Notes: generated by a model not told the origin, from the sequence alone. Shown: positions 17,756 through 26,834, numbered from the stretch's first letter. The stretch: DNA of 64,000 nucleotides from Sphingobacterium bambusae (GCF_033955345.1 NZ_CP138332.1:3658001-3722000), one strand, 5' to 3'. Numbers and translations are program-made.

Positions 17756-19798
17756 ATGAAATTTAGTTTAACATCGGAATATAAACCGACAGGAGATCAA
17801 CCGCAGGCCATTCAAGAGTTAGTAGCAAGTATAGGACAGGGCGAGCGTTACCAAACATTATTGGGCGTAACGGGGTCGGGAAAGACATTTACCGTTGCTA
17901 ACGTTATTCAAGAAACGCAACGTCCTACCTTGATTTTGAGCCACAATAAAACGCTGGCTGCGCAGCTCTACGGAGAGTTCAAACAATTTTTTCCGGAGAA
18001 CTCGGTGAATTATTTTGTCTCTTATTACGACTATTACCAGCCGGAGGCTTTTATAGCCTCTTCCAATACTTATATCGAGAAAGATCTCGCGATCAATGAG
18101 GAGATCGAGAAATTGCGTTTAGCGACCACCAGCTCGCTGATGTCGGGGCGCAGAGATATTGTGGTGGTCTCTTCGGTATCCTGCATTTACGGTATGGGAA
18201 ATCCCGAGGATTTTTCCCGATCTATCTTCCGTTTTGCCGTAGGCATGACCATCAGTAGGAATGCCTTTCTGCATCGACTGGTGGAAATCTTGTATGCACG
18301 CACCACGGCGGATTTTAAAAGAGGAACATTTCGCGTGAAGGGAGATATTGTAGACGTGTATCCGGCCTATTTGGATTATGCCTTCCGCATATCTTTCTTT
18401 GGTGACGAGATTGACGAGATTACGGAAATCGATCCCGTATCGGGCAAGACCCTATCGAAAATTGAAGATATCGCCCTGTTTCCTGCAAATCTTTTTGTGA
18501 CACCTAAAGATAAATTCACCAAATCGATTTGGGAGATCCAAGATGAGTTGGTGCAACGCAAAACGCAGTTGGAAGAAGAAGGAAAGATGCTGGAGGCCAA
18601 AAGGCTGGAAGAGCGCGTGAATTACGATTTGGAGATGATGCGGGAACTGGGGTACTGTTCGGGAATAGAGAATTACTCGCGGTTTTTCGACGGCCGAGAG
18701 CCCGGCATGCGCCCGTTCTGTCTGCTGGATTATTTCCCGGAAGACTATTTATTGGTGATCGACGAGAGCCACGTTACCTTGCCTCAATTGCGCGCCATGT
18801 ATGGTGGAGACCGTTCGCGCAAGGTTTCGCTCGTGGAGCATGGTTTCCGCTTGCCGGCAGCCTTAGACAACAGACCGTTAAACTTTCCGGAATTTGAGTC
18901 GCTGACCAACCAGACGATTTACGTGTCGGCAACGCCCGGCGATTATGAATTGCAGCAAACGGAAGGTGTAGTCGTAGAGCAGGTTATCCGCCCGACAGGG
19001 CTCTTAGATCCTATTATAGAGATTCACCCGGCGATCAATCAGGTCGACGATCTCTTGGAGGAAGTGGATAAAACGATCAAAGAGGGTGGACGGATATTGG
19101 CTACTACCTTGACCAAGCGTATGGCCGAGGAGCTGACGAAATACATGAGCCGACTGAATATCAAGGTTCGTTATATACATTCCGAGATCAAGACCTTGGA
19201 ACGGGTAGAGATTCTACGTGGACTACGTTTAGGGGAATTTGATGTGTTGGTAGGAGTCAACCTCTTGCGGGAGGGACTTGATTTGCCGGAAGTGACTTTG
19301 GTAGCCATCTTGGATGCCGATAAGGAAGGTTTTTTGCGGTCGGAGCGATCCTTGATCCAAACGATCGGTCGTGCAGCACGTAACGATAAAGGTCGTGTGA
19401 TTATGTACGCGGATCAAATGACGGATAGTATGCGGATCACGATTGATGAAACGAACCGACGTAGAGAAAAACAAATAGCCTATAATACGGAACACGGTAT
19501 TACGCCACGTACGGTGGGTAAAACCCGAGAGGAGATTATGGAGCAGACATCTGTGGCCGATTATAAGCCGGGCGAGGCGAAAGCTTATGTGGAACCGGAT
19601 GCAGCGAGCATGATTGCAGCAGATCCTGTGATGGAATATTTGGGTGATAAGGATTTGCGGAAAGCTATCGAAAATGTGCGTAAGCAGATGGAGAAGGCCG
19701 CGAAAGAGATGGATTTCTTGGGAGCAGCCAAGCTTCGCGATGAGATGTTTGCCATGGAAAAGCTCTATGAAGACCGATTTGGCAAAGAAATAAAGTAG
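17756..19798 (+). CDS. uvrB: excinuclease ABC subunit B
   Basis: 680 residues. UvrB is the helicase-like damage-verification subunit of nucleotide excision repair; it takes DNA from UvrA and recruits UvrC (also encoded in this window at 36179). Visible are the Walker A LLGVTGSGKTFT, the beta-hairpin region YFVSYYDYYQPEAFIASS, helicase motif II LLVIDESHVTLPQ, motif VI QTIGRAARN and a C-terminal UVR domain (RKQMEKAAKEMDFLGAAKLRDEM) that contacts UvrC. It has its own terminator, which overlaps its stop codon. Confidence 0.98.
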   Translation: MKFSLTSEYKPTGDQPQAIQELVASIGQGERYQTLLGVTGSGKTFTVANVIQETQRPTLILSHNKTLAAQLYGEFKQFFPENSVNYFVSYYDYYQPEAFIASSNTYIEKDLAINEEIEKLRLATTSSLMSGRRDIVVVSSVSCIYGMGNPEDFSRSIFRFAVGMTISRNAFLHRLVEILYARTTADFKRGTFRVKGDIVDVYPAYLDYAFRISFFGDEIDEITEIDPVSGKTLSKIEDIALFPANLFVTPKDKFTKSIWEIQDELVQRKTQLEEEGKMLEAKRLEERVNYDLEMMRELGYCSGIENYSRFFDGREPGMRPFCLLDYFPEDYLLVIDESHVTLPQLRAMYGGDRSRKVSLVEHGFRLPAALDNRPLNFPEFESLTNQTIYVSATPGDYELQQTEGVVVEQVIRPTGLLDPIIEIHPAINQVDDLLEEVDKTIKEGGRILATTLTKRMAEELTKYMSRLNIKVRYIHSEIKTLERVEILRGLRLGEFDVLVGVNLLREGLDLPEVTLVAILDADKEGFLRSERSLIQTIGRAARNDKGRVIMYADQMTDSMRITIDETNRRREKQIAYNTEHGITPRTVGKTREEIMEQTSVADYKPGEAKAYVEPDAASMIAADPVMEYLGDKDLRKAIENVRKQMEKAAKEMDFLGAAKLRDEMFAMEKLYEDRFGKEIK

Positions 19799-19822
19799 GT
19801 AGAGCCTACTTTATTTCTTTTC
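19786..19822. terminator. bidirectional terminator overlapping the uvrB stop codon
   Basis: A 14-bp perfect stem (AGAAATAAAGTAGG, 19786-19799, with 19805-19818) around a 5-base loop. The last codons and stop of uvrB form one arm, and the last codons of the convergent lipoprotein gene form the other. Confidence 0.82.
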
Positions 19823-20236
19823 TTCGTAAAGGGTATCGTTTTGATGGATGAGCGACCAACAGTGGTTTTCCTGTGCAAGGGTATATTGCTTGTTTTTGTA
19901 TAATAACGGAGAAATGCTATCCAATAGGATGCTTTCATCTTCTTCCTTTAAGAACAGTTCAGCCTGTTGCTTGGTAGAATCGATCAATACAAAAGCGGCT
20001 GTTTCAAAATTTGTCGACGTGTCGGTAACATTCATCGTAATAGCCTCCTCCCAAGGGCGTATACAGTCTTCCCTTACTTTCGACCAAGTATAGCCGGCAG
20101 AAGTAAGGCATCCGTTGTTATCTTTGTCGCCCCCTAGCTGCGCTAAGTTGGACGTATTATTTGAATTGTTGCCTTCCGTAGAGCCGTTGCAGGCCGTTAG
20201 CGATAGCGAAACGATTAGTAGGGCAAAGTACTTCAT
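19811..20236 (-). CDS. small lipoprotein of unknown function
   Basis: About 141 residues. The start at 20236 gives a textbook lipoprotein signal, MKYFALLIVSLSLTACNGS, with the lipobox LTAC; an in-frame ATG 11 codons earlier would precede the signal with polar residues and is less likely. The mature part is Asn-rich just after the Cys (a typical linker) and then reads DKDNNGCLTSAGYTWSKVREDCIRPWEE, with a cysteine pair (GCLTSAGYTWS and EDC) that could form a disulfide. I do not recognise a family with confidence. It ends inside the shared terminator with uvrB. Confidence 0.75.
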   Translation of the reverse strand: MKYFALLIVSLSLTACNGSTEGNNSNNTSNLAQLGGDKDNNGCLTSAGYTWSKVREDCIRPWEEAITMNVTDTSTNFETAAFVLIDSTKQQAELFLKEEDESILLDSISPLLYKNKQYTLAQENHCWSLIHQNDTLYEEKK

Positions 20237-20335
20237 AGGATCTCCTTTTGATTTAAAGACTAACCACAAACCATACCAAAGTGTTTTCTAAAATTGATCC
20301 AATAGTTTACTTTTTATAAAAAAGCTTGTTACATT

Positions 20336-20343
20336 TACATTTG
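20336..20343 (+). promoter_or_regulatory. candidate promoter -7 element for proBA
   Basis: TACATTTG matches TAnnTTTG and lies 40 bases before the proB start. No clear TTTG at -33 is visible. Confidence 0.45.
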
Positions 20344-20383
20344 TTTAAATAAAACCTATAATGTTTGTCAAATTGTTAATCAA

Positions 20384-21418
20384 ATGAAGAAGCCGGTACT
20401 GGTCATTAAGTTCGGGTCGGCCTCTATCACGACGAAAGAGGGAGATATCGATGAACGTATTGTGTTGGAGATCGCGCGACAGACGGCGCAGCTCCAGAAA
20501 CGATATAATATTGTTTTGGTTTCTTCGGGTGCAGTAGCTGCCGGGAAGAAGTTTTTGCTCAATTATGAGGGCAGCCTATCTGAGCGTAAGGCGGCGGCCG
20601 CTATTGGAAACCCACTGTTGGTACGCACGTATAGCACCTACTTTAAGCCATTCAAGATAGCGCTTGCGCAAAGTTTGTGCGAACGACAGCATTTTGCGAA
20701 TCGGGAGCAGTTCTTGCAGCTTAAGGATACCTATCAGGAGCTTTGGAAAAACAATGTAATACCCATCGCAAATGAAAACGATGTGGTAAGCAATAAGGAA
20801 CTCAAATTTTCGGATAACGATGAACTGGCGACGCTGATTGCCGTTGGGTTCGGCGCAGAACAGATTCTGTTCAGTACGTCCGTTCCTGGCGTGTTGGATG
20901 CAAAAGGAGCTGTTGTCCCGGAAATCCGTACCATCGATAAGGATGCGCTATCGCTGGCGCGTAAGGAGAAATCTGCAGTTGGTCTTGGTGGTATGACATC
21001 CAAGTTGAATTTTGCACGACTGGCCAACCAGATGGGTATCCAGGCGGTTATATTCAGTATGCAGACCGAAGATGGTATTTTGAAAGCCGTTCGCGGGGAG
21101 ACCGGCACAGTTTGTCGACCACAAGAGAAGAAGGTGTCCTCCCGCAATAAATGGATGGCTAGTGGTAGTTTGATCAAAGCATTGATACAGGTGGATGCCG
21201 GAGCCGCGAAAGCTATACAGAATCGTAAGAGCTTGTTGGCTGTGGGTATTATCGCAATAAACCAAGGGCTGGAAACGGGAGAGGTATTTCAGATTTGCGA
21301 TACCGAAGGGGTTGTTTTCGCTGTGGCGAAAGCGAAGATTGATGTGGTCGATTTGCCATCGATCCATAAAAAGAAAAATGTCGCCGTTGCACATGCTGAC
21401 GATATCGTCTTGTTGTGA
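20384..21418 (+). CDS. proB: glutamate 5-kinase
   Basis: 344 residues. ProB phosphorylates glutamate, the first step of proline synthesis, and is usually feedback inhibited by proline. The amino acid kinase domain shows VLVIKFGSASITTK, LVSSGAVAAGKK, PIANENDVVSNKELKFSDND and VGLGGMTSKLNFA. The C-terminal region (about 255-344, SLIKALIQVDAGAAKAI then GEVFQICDTEGVVFAVAKA) looks like a PUA domain. It is the first gene of proB-proA and the small gene 22705-23112. Confidence 0.95.
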   Translation: MKKPVLVIKFGSASITTKEGDIDERIVLEIARQTAQLQKRYNIVLVSSGAVAAGKKFLLNYEGSLSERKAAAAIGNPLLVRTYSTYFKPFKIALAQSLCERQHFANREQFLQLKDTYQELWKNNVIPIANENDVVSNKELKFSDNDELATLIAVGFGAEQILFSTSVPGVLDAKGAVVPEIRTIDKDALSLARKEKSAVGLGGMTSKLNFARLANQMGIQAVIFSMQTEDGILKAVRGETGTVCRPQEKKVSSRNKWMASGSLIKALIQVDAGAAKAIQNRKSLLAVGIIAINQGLETGEVFQICDTEGVVFAVAKAKIDVVDLPSIHKKKNVAVAHADDIVLL

Positions 21419-21450
21419 CAATTGAAGGACAGTGTTGAAAAGAGGATAAC

Positions 21451-22701
21451 ATGAAAGAGGATATTCAAGAGGAATTGAAGGCTGCACATGCGGCTACTAT
21501 ATATGCGAAAAAATTGTCGGACGAAGGGAAACGAGAATTGCTGCATGCCATTGCTGTTGGTTTAGAAGAGCGCGTAGCGGAAATCTTAAGCGAAAATGCG
21601 AAAGATTTGGCGCGGATGGATGCTACTGATACGCGATATGACCGATTATTGCTGACAGAGCAACGTGTCTTTGCTTTGGCTTCCAGCGTTCGCGAGGTGG
21701 CTGCATTGGCCGATCCGACAGGGCAGTTGCTATCTCAAAGATTATTGGAGAATGGACTTACCGTGGAAAAGAAAACAGTACCGTTAGGTGTGGTGGCTGT
21801 CATCTATGAGTCGCGACCCAACGTAACGGTAGACGTTGCTGCGCTCTGTATTCGATCGGGGAATGTATGCTTGCTGCGGGGCGGGACGGATGCTTGGCAT
21901 ACTAATAATGCCTTGGTTGGTATTATTCGCGACGCGATTGATGCCTTCCGTTTACCTCAGGATATGGTGCTGCTCCTGCCTACCGATCGGAAATTTGTTT
22001 CCGAGCTATTGACAGCAACAACCTATGTCGATATCATCATTCCTCGAGGTTCACAGGCATTGATAGACTTTGTGCGGGAGCACGCTAAAGTGCCTGTAAT
22101 CGAAACAGGTGCTGGTGTTTGCCATACCTACGTAGAGCAAACGGCTGATTTGGACAAAGCAGCACGCATCGTTGCCAACGCAAAGATCTCTAGGCCATCT
22201 GTATGTAACTCCTTAGACACGGTGCTTGTTGATGATGTTCTTGGTGAAGCGTTTCTAGCTAAGTTGGTGCCGTATTTTTTGGAACATGAGGTGCGTGTTT
22301 TTACGGATCAGCGAGCTTATTCACTGTTAGCGGACATGCAATATCCTTATTTGGAGCAGGCTGCCGATGAAGATTTTGGACGGGAGTTCCTGTCCCTACA
22401 ATGTTCGGTAAAATTGGTGCATTCATTTGAAGAGGCTTTAGGCCATATAGGCAAATATTCTTCAAAACATTCGGAGTGTATCGTGTCGCAAGATGCCGAA
22501 AAGATTGCTACTTTTATGGATGCGGTAGATGCCGCTGCGGTATATGCCAACGCGTCGACCCGTTTCACGGACGGCGGTGAGTTTGGCCTTGGGGCCGAGA
22601 TTGGCATATCTACCCAAAAACTACATGCCCGCGGACCGTTCGCTTTGGAGAAGTTGGTAACCGAGAAATGGTATGTAACAGGAGATGGACAGATAAGATA
22701 G
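21451..22701 (+). CDS. proA: gamma-glutamyl phosphate reductase
   Basis: 416 residues. ProA reduces glutamyl 5-phosphate with NADPH to glutamate 5-semialdehyde. Landmarks are PLGVVAVIYESRPNVTVDVAA, CIRSGNVCLLRGG, IIPRGSQALIDFVREHAKVP, the active-site region SRPSVCNSLDTVLV with the catalytic Cys, and the FTDGGEFGLGAEIGISTQK signature ending KWYVTGDGQIR. It follows proB after a 32-base gap and is followed three bases later by a small gene. Confidence 0.97.
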   Translation: MKEDIQEELKAAHAATIYAKKLSDEGKRELLHAIAVGLEERVAEILSENAKDLARMDATDTRYDRLLLTEQRVFALASSVREVAALADPTGQLLSQRLLENGLTVEKKTVPLGVVAVIYESRPNVTVDVAALCIRSGNVCLLRGGTDAWHTNNALVGIIRDAIDAFRLPQDMVLLLPTDRKFVSELLTATTYVDIIIPRGSQALIDFVREHAKVPVIETGAGVCHTYVEQTADLDKAARIVANAKISRPSVCNSLDTVLVDDVLGEAFLAKLVPYFLEHEVRVFTDQRAYSLLADMQYPYLEQAADEDFGREFLSLQCSVKLVHSFEEALGHIGKYSSKHSECIVSQDAEKIATFMDAVDAAAVYANASTRFTDGGEFGLGAEIGISTQKLHARGPFALEKLVTEKWYVTGDGQIR

Positions 22702-22704
22702 TAT

Positions 22705-23112
22705 ATGGGTATTCGATATGAAAAAGATACGATCCTGAATTGGGTCAATGAGATGGGCAAATTCTTACGCCTATTGGTCGATAAGCACGAAGCATTTGAG
22801 GATCCTGTTGATCCAGTGCTGTTAGAAAACGGCTATCGTGAATTTTTTAATAAGGAGCGTTCTTGGATGATTACGGCGACAGAGGAAGAGTTGAAGGCTT
22901 ATGTCGACCAAGATCTGCTTGTGGAGCAAATCCGTCCATTGGCATTGCTCTTTCTACGGGATGCCTTGCTAGCTGCAGATGCGGTTGAAAAGCAGCAGTT
23001 ATTGCTACGGTCTAAATTTTTGCTCGGCTATGTGTCGGAAAAGTTGGGGAGCTTCTCCTTCGAGGATTATGGTAATTTGGCAACCATCGACAGCCTGTTG
23101 GCTTCAAAATAA
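22705..23112 (+). CDS. small helical protein of unknown function, coupled to proA
   Basis: 135 residues. The start is 3 bases after the proA stop, so translation is probably coupled. No signal peptide or membrane segment is seen. The sequence is acidic and predicted helical, with many Leu and Glu residues (TEEELKAYVDQDLLVEQIRPLALLFLRDALL), and ends with a Leu-rich helical stretch (SKFLLGYVSEKLGSFSFEDY). I do not recognise the family. Its position after proBA suggests a link to proline metabolism, or it may simply share the transcript. Confidence 0.72.
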   Translation: MGIRYEKDTILNWVNEMGKFLRLLVDKHEAFEDPVDPVLLENGYREFFNKERSWMITATEEELKAYVDQDLLVEQIRPLALLFLRDALLAADAVEKQQLLLRSKFLLGYVSEKLGSFSFEDYGNLATIDSLLASK

Positions 23113-23120
23113 AGAAATGT

Positions 23121-23142
23121 GGGAAACGGGTAACCGTTTCCC
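23121..23142. repeat. inverted repeat between two convergent genes
   Basis: A 9-bp perfect stem (GGGAAACGG, 23121-23129, with CCGTTTCCC, 23134-23142) and a 4-base loop. Neither side has a strong T-run, so its role as a terminator is uncertain, though it sits just after the plus-strand operon and at the acyl-CoA dehydrogenase stop. Confidence 0.5.
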
Positions 23143-24278
23143 TACTTCAAGATATCGCGCGCTATGACGAGGCGCTGTATCTCGGATGTCCCTTCATAAA
23201 TTTGCGTGATTTTCGCGTCACGCATCATGCGCTCCACATGGTATTCTTTCACATACCCATATCCACCATGTATCTGCACGGCTTCAACGGTCGTTTTCAT
23301 GGCCACTTCTGAAGCATACAGTTTAGCCATGGCCGCTTCCTTGGCATAAGGCTTACCTTGGTCTTTAAGCCAAGCAGCTTTATAGGTAAGCAGTCTTGCG
23401 GCTTCTATTTCCATTTCCATGTCGGCTAGCTTGAATTGGATAGCTTGGTGCTCACAAATTGCTTTGCCAAAGGTTTTCCGTTCCTTGGAGTAGGCCAAGG
23501 CGAGTTCGTAGGCACCGGCAGCGATACCGAGTGCTTGTGCTGCAATCCCGATTCGTCCTCCATCCAGGGTTTTCATGGCAAACTTGAAACCGAAGCCATC
23601 TTCTCCGATCCTATTTTCTCTGGGTACTTTGACATCGCTGAATAACAGGGAATGCGTGTCGGAACTTCTTATACCTAGTTTATTCTCTTTAGGGCCTATT
23701 GTAAATCCATCCATCCCTTTTCCCACGATAAGGGCATTTATTCCGCGATGACCCTGTTCGGGATGCGTTTGTGCGATAACCAAATAGATGTCTGCATTAC
23801 CACCGTTCGTGATCCAGTTTTTGGTACCGTTTACCAAGTAATGGTCTCCTTGATCCTGCGCTGTCGTATGTTGCGAGGTCGCGTCTGATCCAGCTTCGGG
23901 TTCGGATAGGGCGAATGCGCCCAGCTTTTCGCCGGAAGCTAAAGGCTTGAGGTATTTTTCCTTCTGGGCGTCTGTGCCGAAAGCCTGCAAGCCGTATAAT
24001 ACAAGGGAATTGTGTGCCGACATGATCACGCCAGCGGAGGCATCTACTTTCGAAATTTCTTCGATCGCGATAACATAGGCTAAGGTATCCATACCTGCTC
24101 CGGCATACCGCTCTTCCACCATCATGCCCATAAAACCTAGCTCGCCCATTTCTTTAACATGGGAAAAGGGAAAAATAGCCTTTTCATCGCGTTCGATAGC
24201 GCCTTCACGTAAAGACTTCGCAAACTCCTTAGCTGTCTGCCGGATGAGTTGATGCTCTTCGTTTAGTTCAAAATGCAT
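23142..24278 (-). CDS. acyl-CoA dehydrogenase
   Basis: 378 residues, close to short-chain acyl-CoA dehydrogenases. It introduces a double bond into an acyl-CoA and passes electrons through FAD to electron-transfer flavoprotein. Landmarks are [19 protein letters not shown] (FAD and substrate contacts), [62 protein letters not shown] and the [16 protein letters not shown] motif containing the catalytic Glu. Substrate chain length cannot be read from the sequence by eye. It is a single gene with a candidate promoter upstream. Confidence 0.94.
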   Translation of the reverse strand: MHFELNEEHQLIRQTAKEFAKSLREGAIERDEKAIFPFSHVKEMGELGFMGMMVEERYAGAGMDTLAYVIAIEEISKVDASAGVIMSAHNSLVLYGLQAFGTDAQKEKYLKPLASGEKLGAFALSEPEAGSDATSQHTTAQDQGDHYLVNGTKNWITNGGNADIYLVIAQTHPEQGHRGINALIVGKGMDGFTIGPKENKLGIRSSDTHSLLFSDVKVPRENRIGEDGFGFKFAMKTLDGGRIGIAAQALGIAAGAYELALAYSKERKTFGKAICEHQAIQFKLADMEMEIEAARLLTYKAAWLKDQGKPYAKEAAMAKLYASEVAMKTTVEAVQIHGGYGYVKEYHVERMMRDAKITQIYEGTSEIQRLVIARDILK

Positions 24279-24300
24279 AATCGATTTATATATAGTTAAC

Positions 24301-24308
24301 CAAATATA
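24301..24308 (-). promoter_or_regulatory. candidate promoter -7 element for the acyl-CoA dehydrogenase gene
   Basis: On the minus strand this reads TATATTTG, an exact TAnnTTTG match 22 bases before the start codon. No -33 box is obvious. Confidence 0.45.
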
Positions 24309-24383
24309 AGGAAAAATAATATGCTAGCATAGTAAAAGAAATGTAATGTTTGTCTGTTTTTTTTCAATAGGAGAGGGTAACAT

Positions 24384-24413
24384 TTTGAAAATTAAAATAA
24401 TCTACTAAATTTG
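24384..24413 (+). promoter_or_regulatory. peroxiredoxin gene promoter
   Basis: TTTG (24384-24387), an 18-base spacer and TAAATTTG (24406-24413) match the Bacteroidota consensus completely. The start codon is 37 bases downstream. Confidence 0.75.
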
Positions 24414-24450
24414 TAGATAATAATTTAAAATTCTAAAATAGACAGACGAT

Positions 24451-25086
24451 ATGAGTTTAAGACTAGGAGATACAGCGCCTAATTTTCAGGCAGAAACATC
24501 GGTAGGACCTATAGATTTCTACGAATATATTGATGGCGGATGGGCGGTATTGTATTCGCATCCCTCTGATTATACACCTGTTTGTACGACCGAATTGGGG
24601 CGTACAGCGCAGTTGAAATCGGAGTTCGAAAAACGGAATGTAAAGGTGCTTGCTTTGAGTGTGGATTCGGTGGAAGATCACCTCAATTGGATCAAGGATA
24701 TCAACGAGACTCAAAATACCTCGGTCGAGTTTCCAATTATTGCGGATAAAGACCGTACAGTGGCTGAGCTGTATGATATGATTCACCCGAATGCCTCGCT
24801 TACGGCAACGGTGCGCTCGGTTTTTATCGTAGGGCCGGATAAGAAAGTAAAGTTGACCTTGACCTATCCTGCATCGACGGGCCGTAATTTCAACGAGATC
24901 TTGCGCGTGATCGATTCGCTACAGTTGACGGATCAATATTCGGTGGCAACGCCTGCAGACTGGTCTGATGGACAGGATGTGATCGTCGTGCCGGCTATTA
25001 AAACGGAAGATATACCTGCGAAATTTCCAAAAGGATTCACGGAAATTAAGCCGTATTTGCGGGTAACACCACAGCCTAATAAATAG
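24451..25086 (+). CDS. 1-Cys peroxiredoxin (Prx6 type)
   Basis: 211 residues. It reduces hydrogen peroxide and organic peroxides in the cytosol. The active-site motif is SHPSDYTPVCTTELG, with the peroxidatic Cys at residue 45. This is the only cysteine in the protein, so there is no resolving Cys and an external thiol must recycle it. The long C-terminal extension (about 150-211, including TPADWSDGQDVIVVPA and FTEIKPYLRVT) is typical of the Prx6 group. It has its own promoter and a very strong terminator. Confidence 0.95.
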   Translation: MSLRLGDTAPNFQAETSVGPIDFYEYIDGGWAVLYSHPSDYTPVCTTELGRTAQLKSEFEKRNVKVLALSVDSVEDHLNWIKDINETQNTSVEFPIIADKDRTVAELYDMIHPNASLTATVRSVFIVGPDKKVKLTLTYPASTGRNFNEILRVIDSLQLTDQYSVATPADWSDGQDVIVVPAIKTEDIPAKFPKGFTEIKPYLRVTPQPNK

Positions 25087-25099
25087 GGGGCTGTACACT

Positions 25100-25146
25100 A
25101 TAAAATAAAAGCGCGGATCGATGATCGATCCGCGCTTTTATTTTAT
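25100..25146. terminator. long bidirectional terminator
   Basis: A 23-bp perfect inverted repeat (25100-25122 with 25124-25146) around one base, GC-rich in the middle and with A and T tracts at the ends. It serves the peroxiredoxin gene and the convergent protease gene. Confidence 0.9.
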
Positions 25147-25155
25147 GGCGTTATT

Positions 25156-26250
25156 TTAGTAAACTTTTACGATGTAAATATAGTCCTGAAGACGTTTGAT
25201 TTGATCGGTGCGATTGAGATTGCTTAATCCGTTGCGATTGCTCAATACGATGTTTCCTTTTAATGCATCTGCCGGAATGCTGTTTAGTGTTTCCACCAAG
25301 GCTTTTGTCTTTATTGCAAAGGCTGCTCCGTCAATACCTTTTTGCTTGCCGCTGATGATCCCTATTACATTACCATCTTTGTCCAGCACCGGGCCACCAC
25401 TATTACCAGGGTTAACCGGAATAGATATCTGGTAGGCCAATGTATCACCAGCATAACCTGTGGAAGAGCTCAAGTAGCCTTGTCCATAAACGGCTTCATC
25501 ACGAGGGAATCCGATGGTGTAGATGTCTTCTCCTAAATCAGAATCCTGCTTTTTAAATGTATAAGGGATATTCTTTAGGGATTTAAACGTAGAGTCACTG
25601 ATATGAAGAATCGCTAAATCTTTCTCTGGGTTGGTGAAAATGATATCCGCTTTAAAGGATTGGCCGCGATGGTTTTGCAGATGCACGGAATCGGCACCAG
25701 TGATCACATGGTAGTTGGTTACCACATAGCCATCTCGAGTGATCATAAAACCGGTAGCACCAAAATGCATAGCTTCGGTGTTATCCTTGTCGCTTTTGAT
25801 GTTTTTGATTTCCGCATTGTGCGCATTGACATTACGCTTGACATTGTTCATGTCACGGCGCAAAGCACTATAGTCTGTGCTAGTTTTCTTGAGTGTGCTG
25901 TAATATCCGGTAAGCCAAAGAGTGGAAAAGACCGAAACAATTGCAATGGCTGCAGCAACAGCTGCATTCAGCTGTAATTTTTGCCATAGCTTGATAATCT
26001 TAGCCGGCTTCTTGATTTCATGATCCAAAGTATAACTATTGGCTGTTTTTGCTAGATTTTTCTTGAAAGCCATTCTAGCTTCCGTCTGCCGTAGGCTTTG
26101 TATCAATGCTTTATGTTCGGCGAACATAGCGGCATATGTGGGATTCTCCACACAATATTTTTCAAAATCTGATTGCTCCGCCAGCGATAACTCGCTGCGA
26201 AGATAACGATCTGCCCACGTTAAAAATTCTTGATGACTTAAGCCTTCCAT
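25156..26250 (-). CDS. membrane-anchored trypsin-like protease with anti-sigma-like N-terminus
   Basis: 364 residues. Domains in order: a cytosolic N-terminal region (about 1-60) with the pattern DRYLRSELSLAEQSDFEKYC, which resembles N-terminal regions of anti-sigma factors in this phylum; a basic linker; one membrane segment (about 95-116); a coiled-coil-like stretch (about 118-156); and an S1-type serine protease domain (about 160-325). The catalytic residues are His181 (TNYHVITG), Asp211 (PEKDLAIL) and Ser284 (NPGNSGGPVLD). No PDZ domain is seen. The protease lies on the periplasmic side if the membrane segment is N-in. It follows the sigma factor gene after 14 bases, so the two are probably co-transcribed and may function together. 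Confidence 0.87.
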   Translation of the reverse strand: MEGLSHQEFLTWADRYLRSELSLAEQSDFEKYCVENPTYAAMFAEHKALIQSLRQTEARMAFKKNLAKTANSYTLDHEIKKPAKIIKLWQKLQLNAAVAAAIAIVSVFSTLWLTGYYSTLKKTSTDYSALRRDMNNVKRNVNAHNAEIKNIKSDKDNTEAMHFGATGFMITRDGYVVTNYHVITGADSVHLQNHRGQSFKADIIFTNPEKDLAILHISDSTFKSLKNIPYTFKKQDSDLGEDIYTIGFPRDEAVYGQGYLSSSTGYAGDTLAYQISIPVNPGNSGGPVLDKDGNVIGIISGKQKGIDGAAFAIKTKALVETLNSIPADALKGNIVLSNRNGLSNLNRTDQIKRLQDYIYIVKVY

Positions 26251-26264
26251 GACACGCTTGTACC

Positions 26265-26834
26265 TTACTTTTTAAAAAACATTTTTTTGAGGCGCTGAAG
26301 ACACTTGTATTTTTGGTTTTTCGCGTTGTCGGGATTGGTATATCCAAACTTTTCACAAATATCCGTCATCGAGGCATTTTTAATGTAAAAATCATGCAGA
26401 ATAGTTCTACACGGCTCTCCAAGGCTATGCAGTGCGTCTTCCATCTGCACTAAGTTTGCCTCAGTCATTGTGTGTTCCTCGATGGCTTCTTCAGCAGCCA
26501 ATGAATCCTCTAAGTCATCAATTTGATCTTTATGATACTTAGATTCTCCACGAGTAAGTTGTTTTAGCCATAGTCTTTTTGAGACAGCATATAGAAAGGT
26601 CTGTAGCTTACTACTCAGTTCGAAATTCCCTCGGCTTACTTTGTCATAGAGGACCATGACGGTTTCTTGAAAGATATCTTGAGCTTCTTCTCTGCTTCCT
26701 TGATTATTGATAATCATCTTGGCGATAGGTGGGAAATACACTTTATACAGCTTTTGTATAGCTAAACTATTTCCGGATTCAATACCGCGAAGGATTTCCA
26801 AATCAATGCTTATATCGCTTTTCTCCTTACTCAC
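26265..26834 (-). CDS. ECF-type RNA polymerase sigma factor
   Basis: 189 residues. Region 2 lies around residues 20-92 (IQKLYKVYFPPIAKMI, then EEAQDIFQETVMVLYDKV, and LQTFLYAVSKRLWLKQL) and region 4 around 128-185 (ALHSLGEPCRTILHDFYIK, then a helix-turn-helix, MTDICEKFGYTNPDNAKNQK). There is an acidic linker (DDLEDSLAAEEAIEEHT) between them. It should direct RNA polymerase to a small set of promoters. The protease gene with an anti-sigma-like N-terminus follows 14 bases later, the usual arrangement for an ECF sigma factor and its regulator. Confidence 0.92.
   Translation of the reverse strand: MSKEKSDISIDLEILRGIESGNSLAIQKLYKVYFPPIAKMIINNQGSREEAQDIFQETVMVLYDKVSRGNFELSSKLQTFLYAVSKRLWLKQLTRGESKYHKDQIDDLEDSLAAEEAIEEHTMTEANLVQMEDALHSLGEPCRTILHDFYIKNASMTDICEKFGYTNPDNAKNQKYKCLQRLKKMFFKK

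Noticed and set aside
23121..23142. Inverted repeat as a strong terminator
   Set aside because: The stem is good but neither side has a T-run, so it was listed only as an inverted repeat.
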